From Dipteris shenzhenensis (taxonomy: Eukaryota > Polypodiophyta > Polypodiopsida > Gleicheniales): DNA of 64,000 nucleotides. Positions 9,765-21,805 of the stretch are shown in pieces; within the stretch, counting starts at the first letter, position 1, and the number at the start of each line of letters is the position of its first letter. The notes under the pieces were generated by a model. It was given only the letters and a program-made list of their open reading frames with translations. It made no database searches and was not told the origin of the DNA. Made by a program: the position numbers and the translations under genes. The stretch lies in the NCBI GenBank assembly GCA_047967505.1, contig CM106538.1; one strand, 5' to 3'.

Positions 9765-11600
9765 CTACACAAAGACAGTTGTCCTCAATCTTTTTTTATG
9801 CAGCATGGATGAGCAATAATTTGACATAAGAAATACATGAGGAACCCAGGGCCATATCTTGTAAGGATTATATACAAAAGTCCCATTCCATATCCATTCC
9901 GGCTTGTTGTATCCTTTATCAAAGTCTATCTTGAGGAAGCACATATCTTGATTAGTTTCCTTAGCATATTCACACCCCTCCCAAATATTTGTGATTGCCT
10001 CCAAAAGGTGATGCCCTTTTATGAAGCCTTTCTATTCCTGAAGAATATAGTCTTTCATATTTCTTTAATTTCTAAGGGCTAGAACCTTAGCAAATATCGT
10101 ATATCTACAGTTAAGCATTGTGAGAGGTCTCCAATTCCTAAGGTTATCCTTAGAGACCTCCTTGGGGATGAGCTTGATGATTCCTCCATCAACATGAGAG
10201 GGTAGAGCACCCATGGAAATACTTTCTTGCCACAGTAGCAGTAAGTAGGGTCGAACTATGTCCTCAAAAAGCCTTTTAAACTTCAATGGGAAGACCATCC
10301 TCTCCTGGTGTTTTTCCATCTGGCATTACTATAACTGCTTGCTTTAGCTCTTCAATGGTAAAAGGCTTCTCTAAATTACCTATGTCAAACCTCTCTATAG
10401 ATTTTCATCTTACAACTTGGCACAACTCTCTGCCTCTCTGAACCTCTTCATCTAGAGTTACTATAGAAGAGAGGATTTCCTGGAAATGGCTATGTGTCAA
10501 ATTGATATTCTCCTCTGTGGATGAGACCAAAGTGCCATCGGCCTTCTTCAACAAAGGGATGTCCTCATCGAATCTTTTCATTCTAATAAGCTTAAAAGTC
10601 TCCTTGGTTGGCCTATCAATCTTACCTACCCACCAGTCCCTATAATACATTTCAGTGTCATTCAGTCTAATTTGCTCCTAGTTTTTGGGCTCTTTTTTAG
10701 CAGTTAGCAAATCACTTTGGGCATCTAGATCTCTTGATCTAGCCTACTTCTCTAAACTCTTAATCCTACTCTGAATCCTATCCATTCTCTAAGCTCTACT
10801 CCTAGCTCTATTCTTTCTAGCTATCTTGAAAAGTTTTTGAGTATTCTCAACTGCAACAACCCAAGTATCTGCAACATAAGTGCACTCAACAAAGGCATTA
10901 TCCCAAACTATATTTATCATGGATTGGACACTCTTCAAAGCAAAAAGTTTTGGGTCTATTTTAAACCAAGAAGTTCCTCTACAGGTATAAGCAGCCCTCA
11001 CTCCCTTAACTTCTACCATTACCATTGCAAACCCAAAGGCACAACAAAGAAAGACTAGCTTGTCGTCTGGATAGTTGGAGAGAAGAAAGTCTTAGTATTA
11101 AAAGAGCTAAGATTACTTAAAAGACCCTAGGAAAGATAAAACTTATCTAACCTGGCTTCTCTCCTACAATCACCGAATTGACTATTGCACCAAGTAAAAT
11201 CCCCCTTTAAACATGCCTCCACAAACTGCCAGTGCTCTTTAAAATGCTCCCATAATACCTTTTTGTCTGCTACTACTGCTGCATTTGGGGCATACACAAA
11301 AATAACTATACATTTATTCCCTTTGATGAAGCATTTGAGAAGCACCCATCTATTTTGACCATCTAGGTGACACCTCCATTGAAGTGAGAGAGGACTCCAA
11401 CAATAGTCCCTCCCTCCCTTCCACATGGGAAGTATAATACTAGACTCTTCTTTTCTCTATAGTCTTCAATCTACTCTCTAGATTGAATCTACAAGCCTTG
11501 ACCTCTTGTAATGCTATAAAAGTAGGGGAGAGTGAGTTAGCTCTCAACTAGTGATAAATCTCCTCTCCTCTTCCAAGTTCCATCAACCCTCTAACATTAA
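9765..11600 (-). pseudogene. LINE ORF2 relic: endonuclease and reverse transcriptase
   Basis: Minus-strand fragments form a collinear LINE ORF2. At 11127-11600 there is the apurinic endonuclease part (FIALQEVKA upstream, then VFVYAPN and KGDF at the place of GDFN). At 10405-11025 there is the linker between endonuclease and RT. At 10065-10319 the RT start reads GGIIKLIPKE and LRNWRPLTMLN, and at 9765-10004 MCFLKIDFDKGYN gives the first RT aspartate block (usually KAYD). The remainder of RT, including the catalytic DD box, is missing. Stops and frameshifts occur throughout. The element was an L1-like LINE and cannot be active. Confidence 0.75.
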
Positions 11601-11609
11601 TGGTCAAGA

Positions 11610-12410
11610 AGGAGGCTACCTAACATTGTTTTTCTGCCCCTTCTTGGCCCTAGGATTTCATCACATGTGTAGACAGTCCACACAAGAAACAAGAATTGGG
11701 AAAATCCTTATACATTAGAGGTTGCTCCTCAAAGGTACTACCATTTTTATTTAGAATTATAAGTGTCATGGGCATTTCCTCTACAATGTCCATCTCAATA
11801 AGCACTTAGGGGTTCCCTTTGGGATTCATAAATTCTCCTATTCAACCCCAAGGACTTCTCCTAATCCATAGCATAAGGAAGGTAATTGATTGCACAGATA
11901 AAGGGGAAGATCAATCTCTACCCATATTGAAATCCTAGTGGATCTAGGGGCAACAGGAGAAAACTACTTGGACCACCATTGCAAGTACAGTGGCTGATTT
12001 TTAATGCTCCAAAGACCATGATGGAGGGCCCTTGCTACTGTCATCTCCGTCTTTAAATTAAGAAGAAAAAAAATCCTTTCTTTAAAAAATATTACATTTA
12101 ATACATTCATGCCCTTCCTTACCCAATTTGTTTTGATCCAAGTCTCAATAAGGCCACCGACTCTAAGAAGTAAGACTAACAGTGCATGAGTGCACATCCA
12201 CATCACTAAATCATTGATACGTTTGTCATCTAGGAAGGCCATTATTGACTTACTAAAACCAAGTTGTTCACCCTCACTTGTAGCTTGGCATGCTCCTTGA
12301 GTAGTTGATTGCGCATGAGCTCCTATTTTTTGATTGTCCTGGGGTGCTGACATATTCTCTTTCATTTTGCTAGTTAGGGGTACCCCCTGCTCACATTCGA
12401 GTCTTCCCAA
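11610..12410 (-). pseudogene. LINE ORF1 relic (DUF4283 and zinc knuckle)
   Basis: The frame at 11964-12410 contains the DUF4283-like core of plant LINE ORF1 proteins (GMNVLNVIFF, KTEMTVARALHHGLWSI, LYLQWWSK), which binds the element RNA. Reading on with frame changes, WVEIDLPLYLCNQLPSL and a knuckle CFLCGLSTH (11700-11660) are seen, directly before the ORF2 relic. Its order and spacing relative to ORF2 support one LINE copy. Several stops show decay. Confidence 0.7.
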
Positions 12411-13160
12411 TAAGCCAGTAATCGACTCTTTGTTCTCCTATGCATTCATCATTTGTCATGGCACCACTGGTTGTGGTTCCTCCAACTCCACCTTGACTAT
12501 TATCCCCTCCTCTGATTCCTTATTTATTGCTATAGTTTCTTCCATTCATCGTGCTTTGGAGGTGTCCACTATTAGCTGGGGAACTATATCTTCTACTGTC
12601 TCCTCCTTGACCTTCAACAGGGGAGGCATCAGTTGCATTAACAAAGGTTCCTGTAAGAGTTCGTTCTCTCTCTTCAAAGGGGCTACCATCTCCTCTTTTG
12701 TATTATGAAGAGCTAGTGAGTGGGACTTGGTGTAAGAGTATAGAAGCTAGGGAGCCATCTAGATGGGTAGATCTAGCAAGTGAAACGCATTCTCAAGGGG
12801 AGGCTAAAGAAGCCACTTGTGCCTTTTAAGCTGCATGGGAGTAGGAGGGACGAGCCAGTCCTCCTCCTCTACCTCCTTGACTACCAAAGAATGATTCTCC
12901 CTTATGCAATGAATGAAAGAAGCGAGCATCAGTAGCAATAGATAGGCTTTGCTCCTTGATGAGAGCAGAAAAAGCTTGTTCATTTGAGAACTCAAGCTCA
13001 TCAGAGAACGAAACAGGTAGCATATCTTTGGCTTGTCCCATCCATGCACTGACATGACCTTCTCTCTAAGCCTCGAGATCATCAACAGTACGTCACAAAC
13101 CAAAATGTGCATTGGAATCTAGCTAGGGGAAGGAAGGGTAGCGATGGTGACCAATTTGGC
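12411..13160. other. Probable LINE 5' region or unassigned sequence
   Basis: Minus-strand frames at 12804-13112 and 12826-13041 carry no domain I recognise. They lie directly upstream of the ORF1 relic and could be the N-terminus or 5' untranslated part of the same LINE. No separate gene is supported. Confidence 0.35.
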
Positions 13161-13383
13161 CATCACCATTAAAGCCACTACCATATCCATCTCCATCCTC
13201 CATCCTAGCCTCTCCTCATATCCCTCTTTCTTTGCACTTATATCTTGATGCCTAGTCCTAAGAATAAACCTAGACATATCCATCACCATCACCATCAAAG
13301 CCACTACCATATCCATCTCCATCCTCCATCCTAGCCTTTTGCACTTATGTCTTGATGCCTAGTCCTAAGAATAAACCTAGACA
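13161..13383. repeat. Tandem duplication, about 126-bp unit x2
   Basis: The unit starting CATCACCATTAAAGCCAC at 13161 recurs at 13287; the second copy has a deletion of the CTCTCCTCATATCCC part and small CATCAC expansions. Both copies end with AGAATAAACCTAGACA. Confidence 0.8.
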
Positions 13384-15300
13384 CAAACCTTCGAAGCCCT
13401 ATTAAAATGCAACTGATATATGCAACTGATATTGAGTCCTTTGGCTTCCTACCTTCCCATAACCAAGCCATATCTTTTGTGATTATGGTTGACGTAATAG
13501 TTAACACCTGATGTTACCAACATCCCTTATACCAACATCATCCCTATTCTATCATCTTCTTCCTTCAAGGTGGTTGCATTGCATTGCTCAAATATTTTAA
13601 TGCCATGTGTTGCATTTAGGATTTGTGTTCAACAATGGTTAAAGGGAAGTATCAATCTCATGAGAGAAAGATTCTAATGAGGCTTTGATTGATTAAAGAA
13701 TTGAGGACAATATTGGTAGAAAATATTTTTGGTTGTGTCTTATTCATCTCAAACTATCTACATTTATTTCAATGCTTTTTTTTTCTAGGAGCTTTGCAAC
13801 ACAAATATCAATGGTAATATCGATGCTTCTAGAACAAACTATAATAATTTTGATGCTTTTATTAATGTAAATTTTGATGCATCAACATAACATCATTTTA
13901 GCACTAAACATCTGTCATTTTCATTAAAGAATTAAGTAATAAGCACTGATAAATAGCATCAAAACAGGGGCTAATGTAGTAGTGGTATAGGAACTAGTAC
14001 AGATGGTTAATAGGCAATTTCTTGTTTTTTTTTAATTGACAAGGTTTTGTCATCATTTTTGCATGATTTCATGAAAATGGTGTTCACAAACATAAATTAC
14101 TCAAGAAGTGCACATGATAATGTGGACATGTAATCGCTATCCTTCAATCATCCCTTGCTTGTGTGATTTCTCATCATCACAAGTACCACTTGTTGATGGA
14201 TGATGAGGGTTAGGGGATGCCTGATGAAGATTAGGGGATGGTGGAGAAGAATCATGGATTTACTGAGGGGAACTCTTCGGATCCCCCTGGATCACTAGAA
14301 GTGTGTTCAGAGGATGCCATGGAGTTGGGAAACAAGGCTAACCTGGAGTCCTAATACGACTTCTAGTGGGTCTGGTAGATTTTTCTCTTGCCATAACAAA
14401 TGTGAGTTTAGGATTCACAATTTCTAAAATTGCTTTATGCCCTATTTTAAAACTAGTGTGGGGCCTTGTGTGTCCTAAATGGATAGAAGCCCCCATTTAT
14501 TTACCAACATCCATTGTTTTATTTACCAACGTCCATTGTCCATGTGCATCGAGAATATGCTACATAATGGAGCTAACATCATTTTTAAAACCAAAATTTT
14601 AAATAAAGCAAGCACAAAATTTGTAATGGTGATACACATATTTTATTGTACCCCTTGATTTTTGCATGTCCTCCATACCCTAAAACCAAATCCTCATCAT
14701 ATGCAATGCAACTACAAATACTTCTTCTCGAATCAATTTGAAACATAAACAAGATGCTTTATAGACCAAGGTGCTAGTAAGTGGCACTACAGATTCCTTA
14801 TGCTTTCCCATCTAGCAAACTTGAAAATTTTCAAAAACAAATATGTAAGCTCATTGTGACAACTTACATCTGCAAATCACAGTTTAAAACATATGGACTT
14901 AGCATCCAAAATGCCCTTGGGCAACTTGCACATGCAAGAGTATGTGTTTTGGGTCCTTCAGCATTCCAATGACCACTTGGATTCAATTAACTTTTTATGA
15001 AGAGTCAATATAATCCATGTTCATTAGTCCCATCACATCCTCTACCATGGATGTTCTAGATAATAAATTTCATTGAAACATTAGACCTTGTAGCCTGGAT
15101 TGTCATCTTTTGAGGAACATCTATGAATGAAGATGCTTATTTCCTTGCATATGAGGACTATGAAGCATATATTCAGAAGTTTCCCTACATCCCAAACTAC
15201 ATATGCTTGCATATTGAGCCTCCAATTCCAAGCTCACATAGTACTTGTTGGAGATGTTCTCATATGGTGCCATCAATTGTAGTCATAGAGTGGAGAGAGA
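13384..15300. other. Interval without a supported gene
   Basis: AT-rich sequence with only short frames (the longest, 14366-14602 plus, 78 codons, has no recognisable domain). No LTR, terminal repeat or RNA gene was recognised. Confidence 0.4.
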
Positions 15301-15309
15301 ACATGGAAG

Positions 15310-15830
15310 GCCCTCAAACAACATGAATGAGGAGGGAGGAGAAGGAGTAGGAATGAGCAAGAGGGAAGAAGGAGGAGCAAGGGATAGTACGCATGAGCAA
15401 GAGAGAGGTGAAGTAGGCATGAGAAACTCGGAGGGAGGTGGAGAAGGCATAAGCATGAGGGAAAAGAAATATAGGTGATAGCCATAGTATGGAGGAGAAG
15501 CCAGCTTGGGAAAGAGGGAGGAAGACGAGCAGGTGATAGCTATAGTAGCAAGGAGGAGAAGAAAGCTTGGGAAAGAGGGAGAAGGAGTAGGTAGAGGAGG
15601 AGGAGGAGGTAGGGGAGCATGTAGGTGGAGGAAGAGGAGGAGGTGGTGGAGGAGGAGGAGGTGGTGGTGGTGGAGGAGGAGGAAAAGGAGCCATGTGGTA
15701 GGAGGGAGGAGGAGGAGGAAGCATGTAGCAAAGGTGGGAGGAGGCTGATTGGGAATAATAGAGGGAGGAGGAGGATGGTGGAAGGAGGGAGGAAGGAAAG
15801 ATGGGGATAGTGAAAGAGGTGGATGGTTGA
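15310..15830. repeat. GGA-rich polypurine island
   Basis: The plus strand is almost entirely purine (GGAGGAGGAGG, GGTGGTGGTGG), most extreme at 15560-15790. Open frames in all phases here encode only E/G/R or P/L/S runs and are not genes. Confidence 0.85.
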
Positions 15831-16020
15831 TGTGTAAAGGTGACTAGGCATAACCCACCTAATGTAGGGGGGAGCTTGCATTAGCCCATTACTCCTCCTT
15901 TATCCACAATTCTTTATGACACCCTTTTGAGACTCCCTTTCTCTCATAATGTCAAAAATTTTATATGGAATTGCCCAAGCATCTTGTGATTAGGTCCCCT
16001 ATCATAACTACTATGGGGAT

Positions 16021-16352
16021 TGTTGAGAGTTGTGGTGCCATGAGCACATGTAGAGCAAAGGTATCAGTAAAGGGCAAGTTGCCACATGGCATGGAGGAGA
16101 TATCCCACATGTGAGCATGCATATGGATTTAAGTACCCACTCTTATAAAAGGGGGGTTCATTTGAAGTAATATCAATCAAGCACTTTGAACTATCTCAAG
16201 ATTCTCTTTATGACTCCAAGCTAAACTATCTTGGAACCTAATTGACTTGAGTTATAGATCATGATCACTCTTAGGATTCATCCACCTTAGATTAGTGTTG
16301 TCACTAGAGTAGATTAGTGTCCATAGGAGAGCTCGGTCCATGCGCTTTAACA
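16021..16352 (+). repeat. 5' LTR of gag-only Copia element 1 (332 bp)
   Basis: Starts TGTTGAGAGTTGTGGTGCC and ends GCTTTAACA. A TATAAAA box lies at 16144-16150 (CTTATAAAAGGGGGG), the likely core promoter. It matches 18713-19049 over its length. Confidence 0.92.
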
Positions 16353-16369
16353 TGCTATCAGAGCTCAGG
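16353..16369 (+). promoter_or_regulatory. Primer-binding site (initiator Met tRNA type)
   Basis: TGCTATCAGAGCTCAGG directly follows the LTR. It differs at one base from the common plant Copia site TGGTATCAGAGC. Confidence 0.8.
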
Positions 16370-17751
16370 TCCTAGCTCTCCTAGAGAAATTCCTGTCATG
16401 CATTAGAAATTTCTGTTCATATTACTTTGAGAGATTTTTGTCTACATCTAAGAGGCATCTCTTCCATTGAGAGATTGTGTGAAAGAAAGACCTATGTTCT
16501 TTTTTGATAATTTTTCGAGAGAGAGAGCTACTTTGAGTGATTATGGTTCTCTAAGAAGAGGGCTCCATAGATGACCTTGACGACCACAAAAACGCCTTCA
16601 TGCTTCCAACATCCAACTCGAAGCTCATGGGCAACCCATCTCTCCTCGGCAGCAACAGCTCTTCTCCAACCACACAAAAGATATCTACAATGCCTCTGGT
16701 GAGCACCTCGACTCCAACCAAATGGATTGGTGGCTGTCACCAACAGCTAGCTCAAGGCTCTGCATCAACCTCAAGCCGGACTTCCTCACATAAGCCCTCC
16801 TCCAGCAGCTGCCTCTACAGCTCCAAGTGAGAACCGGCTCCTTGAAGCAACACAACTCCCTCTCCTCAGGCTAGCCAACAGACTGCATCTTCACCATAGG
16901 TGAGAAAAATGCACAAGGCCCAATCCCATCTATGCATGGACTACATCGACTGGGAGATGCTCAACACAAGCGCCTTTTTCAAGCTTACGGGCAGCAGCAG
17001 CCACAGTAGCGGATGAGCCAGCGATAGCATTAACTTGCAAAACTTATTCGAGGAAGACAAAGCAGCTTCTTCACCCATAGCCACGGGCTACAATGGCCAA
17101 CTACAGATGACTCCAACGAACCATTAACCATCTACACTAGCCCTACTTTGTGGCTGCGCAACAAGAATTCTCGTAGCTCGCATCTTCAAAGCATCTCCTT
17201 GCACATGATCTCCACATCCACATCCACCACGTCCTTACAGTGTCGCCCGTAGTGTCCTCACTGCATCACTGTCTGCACATAAGCTTCAAAGCTTCCATTT
17301 CCTTCTTTTCTAAGGTGGTAACCTTAAGACACATGGCATCCAATGGTAAAGACACATGGCAGATAAGCCACTCACCTTGGGCTAGTCATATAGTTAGTTT
17401 TTGGCCAGTATCAGGTTTATAGTTTACTATGGTTCAGTTTTTATAGGTTTGGTTAAGTTCTGGTTGGGTCAAAAGATTGCCACATGGCATAGGACCACCT
17501 CAGCACAATAACCCCTTGCTAAGCACAATTTGTAAGCTGCATGTGAATAGCCTATGCCACATCATCAAAGACCACCTCTTCTTCAAAAAATTTCAACAAG
17601 CCATAACTCTAAATCCAGAAAGAATTTGCATGTGCTCCAAAAGGAAAAATAATTAGTTTTTTGAGCTCTACGCGCTTGCCAACTCAGATTTTCTATATGC
17701 AATTAGACACTACCAGATTTGAAAGTATCTTCAACTAGTAGGACCTTTGTA
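16370..17751 (+). other. Leader of gag-only Copia element 1
   Basis: About 1.4 kb between primer site and gag. It holds short frames (for example 16600-16830) without domains. In TR-GAG-like elements leaders of this kind contain packaging signals; none can be identified by eye. Confidence 0.5.
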
Positions 17752-18555
17752 ATGACAATTTGCACCCCAACTGTTAAGAAGTTCACCGGGGAAGGGTTTC
17801 ACACTTGGTCTACACAAATGAGGTATCTCTTGATGCATCAAAAGCTTTGGAAGACTGTAAAAGAAGACATACCCACTACACAAAATGATGCTCGAAAGGA
17901 AAAAGATGAAGCAGCACTATCACTCATTGGTTTGCACTTGGAACCAAACATAATTCATCATATAGACTCCAAGGATCATGCCAAGGATGCATGGGATGAG
18001 TTGAACATAGTGTTTGGTGCAAAAGCCAAAAACCAAGAAATCCATCTTAAGATTTAATTCTATGGTTTGCACATGGACTTCAATGAATCCATGGCACAAT
18101 TTGTCAACAAAATCAAAAGCATTATGACCCAACTAGAAGGCATAAATGCAAAAGTAGGGGAAAAAGATGCACTTGCAATTCTCCTTAAAAGCATGCCTGC
18201 AGAGTACAAAACTCAATAACAACCACTTTGAAGAAAATCCAAAGTTTGAAGAATGTGTATCCTCTCTTCTTGAAAAAGAAAGAGAGTTGAAGGCATCAAC
18301 ATCAACATCAACATGCGGCATCAACACGCAATAGCTATAATGAAGAACAAGCACTGTTCAGTAAAACATCAACGAAGTGCTACCATTGTGGAACGATGGG
18401 TCACTATCAAAGTGATTATAGACTGAAGAACAAACCAAAGTGTCACCATTGCAAGAAGCTGGGACACAAAGAAGAAGATTGCAAATTGAAGAACCAGCAG
18501 GTCAACTACGTAGAGTCATCATCAAGCCATGAGCAGAATAACAAGAACAACATGT
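17752..18555 (+). pseudogene. Copia gag (UBN2-type with two zinc knuckles), decayed
   Basis: From the ATG at 17752 the frame reads KKFTGEGFHTWSTQMRYLL, a typical start of the Copia gag (UBN2) domain, then DAKDAWDELNIVFGAK. An in-frame TAA at 18054-18056 interrupts it where a glutamine would be expected, and a frame change follows near 18215. Downstream in another frame are two CCHC knuckles at 18378-18482: CYHCGTMGHYQSDY, with the last Cys replaced by Tyr, and CHHCKKLGHKEEDC. The protein would form the capsid and bind element RNA. It is clearly non-functional here. No protease motif follows; the frame ends in NNKNNMY before a short tail. Confidence 0.8.
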
Positions 18556-18703
18556 ACTGAGAAGCAAAAGCCTTTCCACCTTTAGCCTATATTCTTGTAA
18601 TCAAACCTGACAACCTGAGAGTAGCCATGTAAGCACCTAGGGGAGGATTTGATCTTGTAACTCACATTTGAACACCTTGCAGTAGCTAAAGGATCATGGC
18701 ACC

Positions 18704-18712
18704 AAGGGGAGG
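18704..18712 (+). promoter_or_regulatory. Polypurine tract of Copia element 1
   Basis: AAGGGGAGG immediately precedes the 3' LTR, the expected site for plus-strand DNA priming. Confidence 0.8.
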
Positions 18713-19049
18713 TGTTGAGAGTTGTGGTGCCATGAGCACATGTAGAGCAAAGGTATGAGTAAAGGGCAAGCTGCCACATGGCATGGAGGAGATATCCCAC
18801 ATGTGAGCATGCATATGGATGTAAGTACCCACTCCTATAAAAGGGGGGTACCGTTCCTTTGAAGTAATATCAATCAAGCACTTTGCACTATCTCAAGATT
18901 CTCTTTATGAGTCCAAGCTAATCTATCTTGGAACCTAATAGACTTGAGTTATAGATCATGATCACTCTTAGGATTCATCCATCTTAGATTAGTCTTGTCA
19001 TTAGAGTAGATTAGCATCCATAGGAGAGCTCGGTCCATGCTCTTTAACA
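18713..19049 (+). repeat. 3' LTR of gag-only Copia element 1 (337 bp)
   Basis: Direct repeat of 16021-16352 with about 14 substitutions and a 5-bp insertion (near 18850). It ends CTTTAACA and is followed by the GGGAT duplication. Confidence 0.92.
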
Positions 19050-19054
19050 GGGAT

Positions 19055-19842
19055 CAATGACAATAGTTTAGGCATGTACTTGCATGAGAAATTCATGACC
19101 CAATGCTTTGATAAATAAACCTATTTCATCAATAAGTGTGAATTGCATTAACTTTGATCTCATTAGATCTGTATCCTTTCTTTTGCGAACCATCAGAGTT
19201 CATGATGTTGCTTCCTTGGTAATGTGGGAAACCAACTTTTAAGTATTATGTCAAGTTTGCTAAACATGACTGTAGATTGACCAAATTTCTATCCAAGCAG
19301 TTGTACCACACTATGGTGCATTTGACATGGTTATCACATAATTGATAGTGAGCTACCCAAACTTCTATACCTCAATATTCTCAATGGCTTAACGATTAAG
19401 ATACAAAGGATCGTGTACATAGCATACAATAGGCTTGCATGTGGAAGGCATCATTAATAAATAACATGAAAGAAACGAACATGTGAGCATATGAGCAACC
19501 CACATGCCTTATTTCATTGAACTCAAGCCATAGAGGGTAGGCATTATATGGGGCAGTGTGACACACTACCTCGTTGTGGGGAGATCTATTCATGAATTGG
19601 GGAAACGAGCTCCACATCCATAGTGTGGATTGACGAATGCCATGGTTCTGTCTTTTCTTTGTTTTTGTGTGGGAAATTTTGTGTTTGTCAACAGGTGGGC
19701 CAATGTAGTGGGTACATAATGGATTCTTTAAAACCAAAGAGTGAATAGCTACACAGTCAAAGAGTGTGTGCAATGAACAACCAATTTTGCTTTAATAATC
19801 CCCAAAAAAAAAAATCACCTCAAGATACTTAATATACATGAA
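19055..19842. other. Interval without a supported gene
   Basis: AT-rich flank of the Copia element. A minus-strand frame at 19396-19773 shows no known domain. Confidence 0.4.
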
Positions 19843-19877
19843 GTAGGAGAACATATTTTGGATTACTATAAATAAGT

Positions 19878-19938
<61 letters not shown>

Positions 19939-20006
19939 TGTGCATGCATGCACATGCACGTGTACAAAGGATGACATACTTTGACTCTGTGTGTGTGTGT
20001 GTGTGC

Positions 20007-20081
<75 letters not shown>

Positions 20082-20125
20082 GCGTGTGCACATGCATGTG
20101 CTCATTTACATTAGGAGAACATATT

Positions 20126-20165
<40 letters not shown>

Positions 20166-20212
20166 GCGTGCACACATGCATGTGCTCATGTTCACTAGGA
20201 GAACATATTTTG

Positions 20213-20243
<31 letters not shown>

Positions 20244-20305
20244 ATGCGTGCGCACATGCACGCGCTCATGTTCACTAGGAGAACATATTTTGATGTCTCT
20301 CTGTC

Positions 20306-20341
<36 letters not shown>

Positions 20342-20391
20342 CATGCATGCGCACATGCACGCGCTCATGTTCACTAGGAGAACATATTTTG

Positions 20392-20438
<47 letters not shown>
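19843..20438. repeat. Compound CT/CA VNTR with four 50-bp spacer copies
   Basis: Long CT runs alternate with a conserved spacer of about 50 bp: CATGCGTGYRCACATGCAYG, then CTCATGTTCACTAGGAG and AACATATTTTGATGT. Spacers occur near 20079, 20163, 20243 and 20342; the AGGAGAACATATTTTG tail also occurs at 19846. CA and GT runs lie at 19918-19938 and 19987-20006. Frames across it encode only SL or RE repeats. Confidence 0.9.
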
Positions 20439-20440
<2 letters not shown>

Positions 20441-21415
20441 ATGCCAAATCAAGGATTTCTTCTTACTCTCTAACGACCTATTTCCACACAGGGGTGAATG
20501 CGACACCTGTGCTCTTCCTCAGCACCACCGGTGGCGATGGGTTGCGCTATTGCCACCTGCCCTCGTGGTTCCCGCATGCAGAATGGAGGTAGAGGCGTCA
20601 ATGCACTGTTATGCACAGGCAGAGACTGAGAATACGCAGAGGCAGAGAGAAGATGTTTGCATGGGGTAAGGGTTAGAGTTGATTGGTGGATGCCCTACCC
20701 GAGACTGCAGGTTCACCTCTCGAGGCTCCAAGTTCACTTCTCGATGCAACTCGCACCCAAGAGGCCCTTTGGATCCAAGGAAATTTGGTGGATTCATTCT
20801 GCCACCGTTGGCTCTGAGTGCCATTTGAGGTTCTGGCATGGGAACCGAACACAGGTGGCTATGGTGCAGGAAAATGGCCCATTTATAGCTGCGTGGAAAT
20901 AGGTAGGAAGTAATCTAAAGGTCATATCTCTTTTGGTCCCAATGAAATCGGTGGCTTTAAAGCCAAAAGCTTGCAACCTGACTTGGCATTTCGAGATGCA
21001 ATAAGAGTGCACAAAAGAGAGTATGATTAACGGCCACTCCCAGCATCATTTGGTTTCAAGATGAAGGTATTCATATTTCAATTCTAAAGTTTTGAGTGGC
21101 TCCTCTCATGAGCAACAGCTTGAACCTTGGGGTGCAACACAAGCTCTTTTTGTTTCAAGATTTACCTGCCAGACTCGAGTGAACCGAGATGATCTTCATC
21201 TGTCCACAGAGAATGAAGAAGTGATTTCGTCGAATGAACAGTCAAAATGTGGTTAATAGATGGTGCGAAAACTTGCATCACAAACTTCTGGGGTGGCCAA
21301 CTGCTGCCAATATCTAGCGATCTCCTCAGTCCCAAACTGTGTTGGCTCTACGAAAAAGCATTTGGAATTTGGTACGAATATTTAGCTCGTACATCTATCC
21401 TGCGGCATGGCTTCT
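20439..21415. other. Interval without a supported gene
   Basis: Mixed-composition sequence between the VNTR and the phytocyanin upstream region. Frames at 20609-20902 have no recognisable domain. It may hold distal control sequence of the phytocyanin gene, but nothing specific is seen. Confidence 0.4.
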
Positions 21416-21492
21416 GAGTTTGTGGGTGTTTTCCCGCCGTTGCGGCTAGAGTTTGTGGGTGTTTTCCCGGTGGGGTGTTTTCCCGGTGCGGC
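21416..21492. promoter_or_regulatory. Short tandem repeat upstream of phytocyanin gene
   Basis: TGTGGGTGTTTTCCCG occurs at about 21421 and 21454, and a shorter copy, GGGGTGTTTTCCCGGTGCGG, at 21472. The array is 315-390 bp upstream of the start codon. A regulatory role is inferred from position and repetition only. Confidence 0.4.
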
Positions 21493-21805
21493 TTCAACTC
21501 ATGCAGCTCTGCGCTCAACCGCTGTCTTCCACTCGCTTTCCCACAATCGTAGATTCGCAATCGCACACTCTTTGAGGCTTCTCCTGGGGGCGCTCATGCT
21601 GCGCTTTCGTTAATTAAATGCACCCCCCTGCCCTGCTCAATGCCGAGTCGCTAGCGCATTCTAACTGGCAACATTGTTGTCACCTGATCTCCCTACGAAA
21701 GAAATTTCAAGAACGACAAGTGTGACTGAAATCTTGCTTCTGGATTGAGCTACTTTCCCTTCGAACCAGGCACTGCTTTCTCTGCAAGGAACGAGTACCT
21801 CTAAG

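Larger units (their letters stand above)
16021..19049 (+). mobile_element. Complete gag-only Copia-type retrotransposon, 3.03 kb
   Basis: Two direct LTRs beginning TGTTGAGAG and ending TTTAACA flank an internal region of about 2.36 kb. A perfect 5-bp target duplication, GGGAT, lies at 16016-16020 and 19050-19054. The primer site follows the 5' LTR and a polypurine tract precedes the 3' LTR. The interior carries a long leader and a Copia-type gag with zinc knuckles, but no protease, integrase, RT or RNase H region, so mobilisation would need enzymes from another element. The LTRs differ at about 14 sites plus a 5-bp indel (by eye), giving roughly 4 percent divergence, and the gag is broken, so this is an old, inactive copy. 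The layout fits the class called TR-GAG. Confidence 0.9.

Noticed and set aside
15273-15881. Proline-rich and Glu/Gly/Arg-rich open frames
   Set aside because: The GGA-rich island is open in most phases; composition alone explains them.
19385-19430. tRNA/SINE-like A box (TGGCTTAACGATTAAG)
   Set aside because: No matching B box or cloverleaf could be formed and no tail or target duplication was seen.
19792-20592. Long open frames with SL or RE dipeptide repeats on both strands
   Set aside because: They are translations of CT/GA microsatellites in every phase, with no domain and no conserved start.
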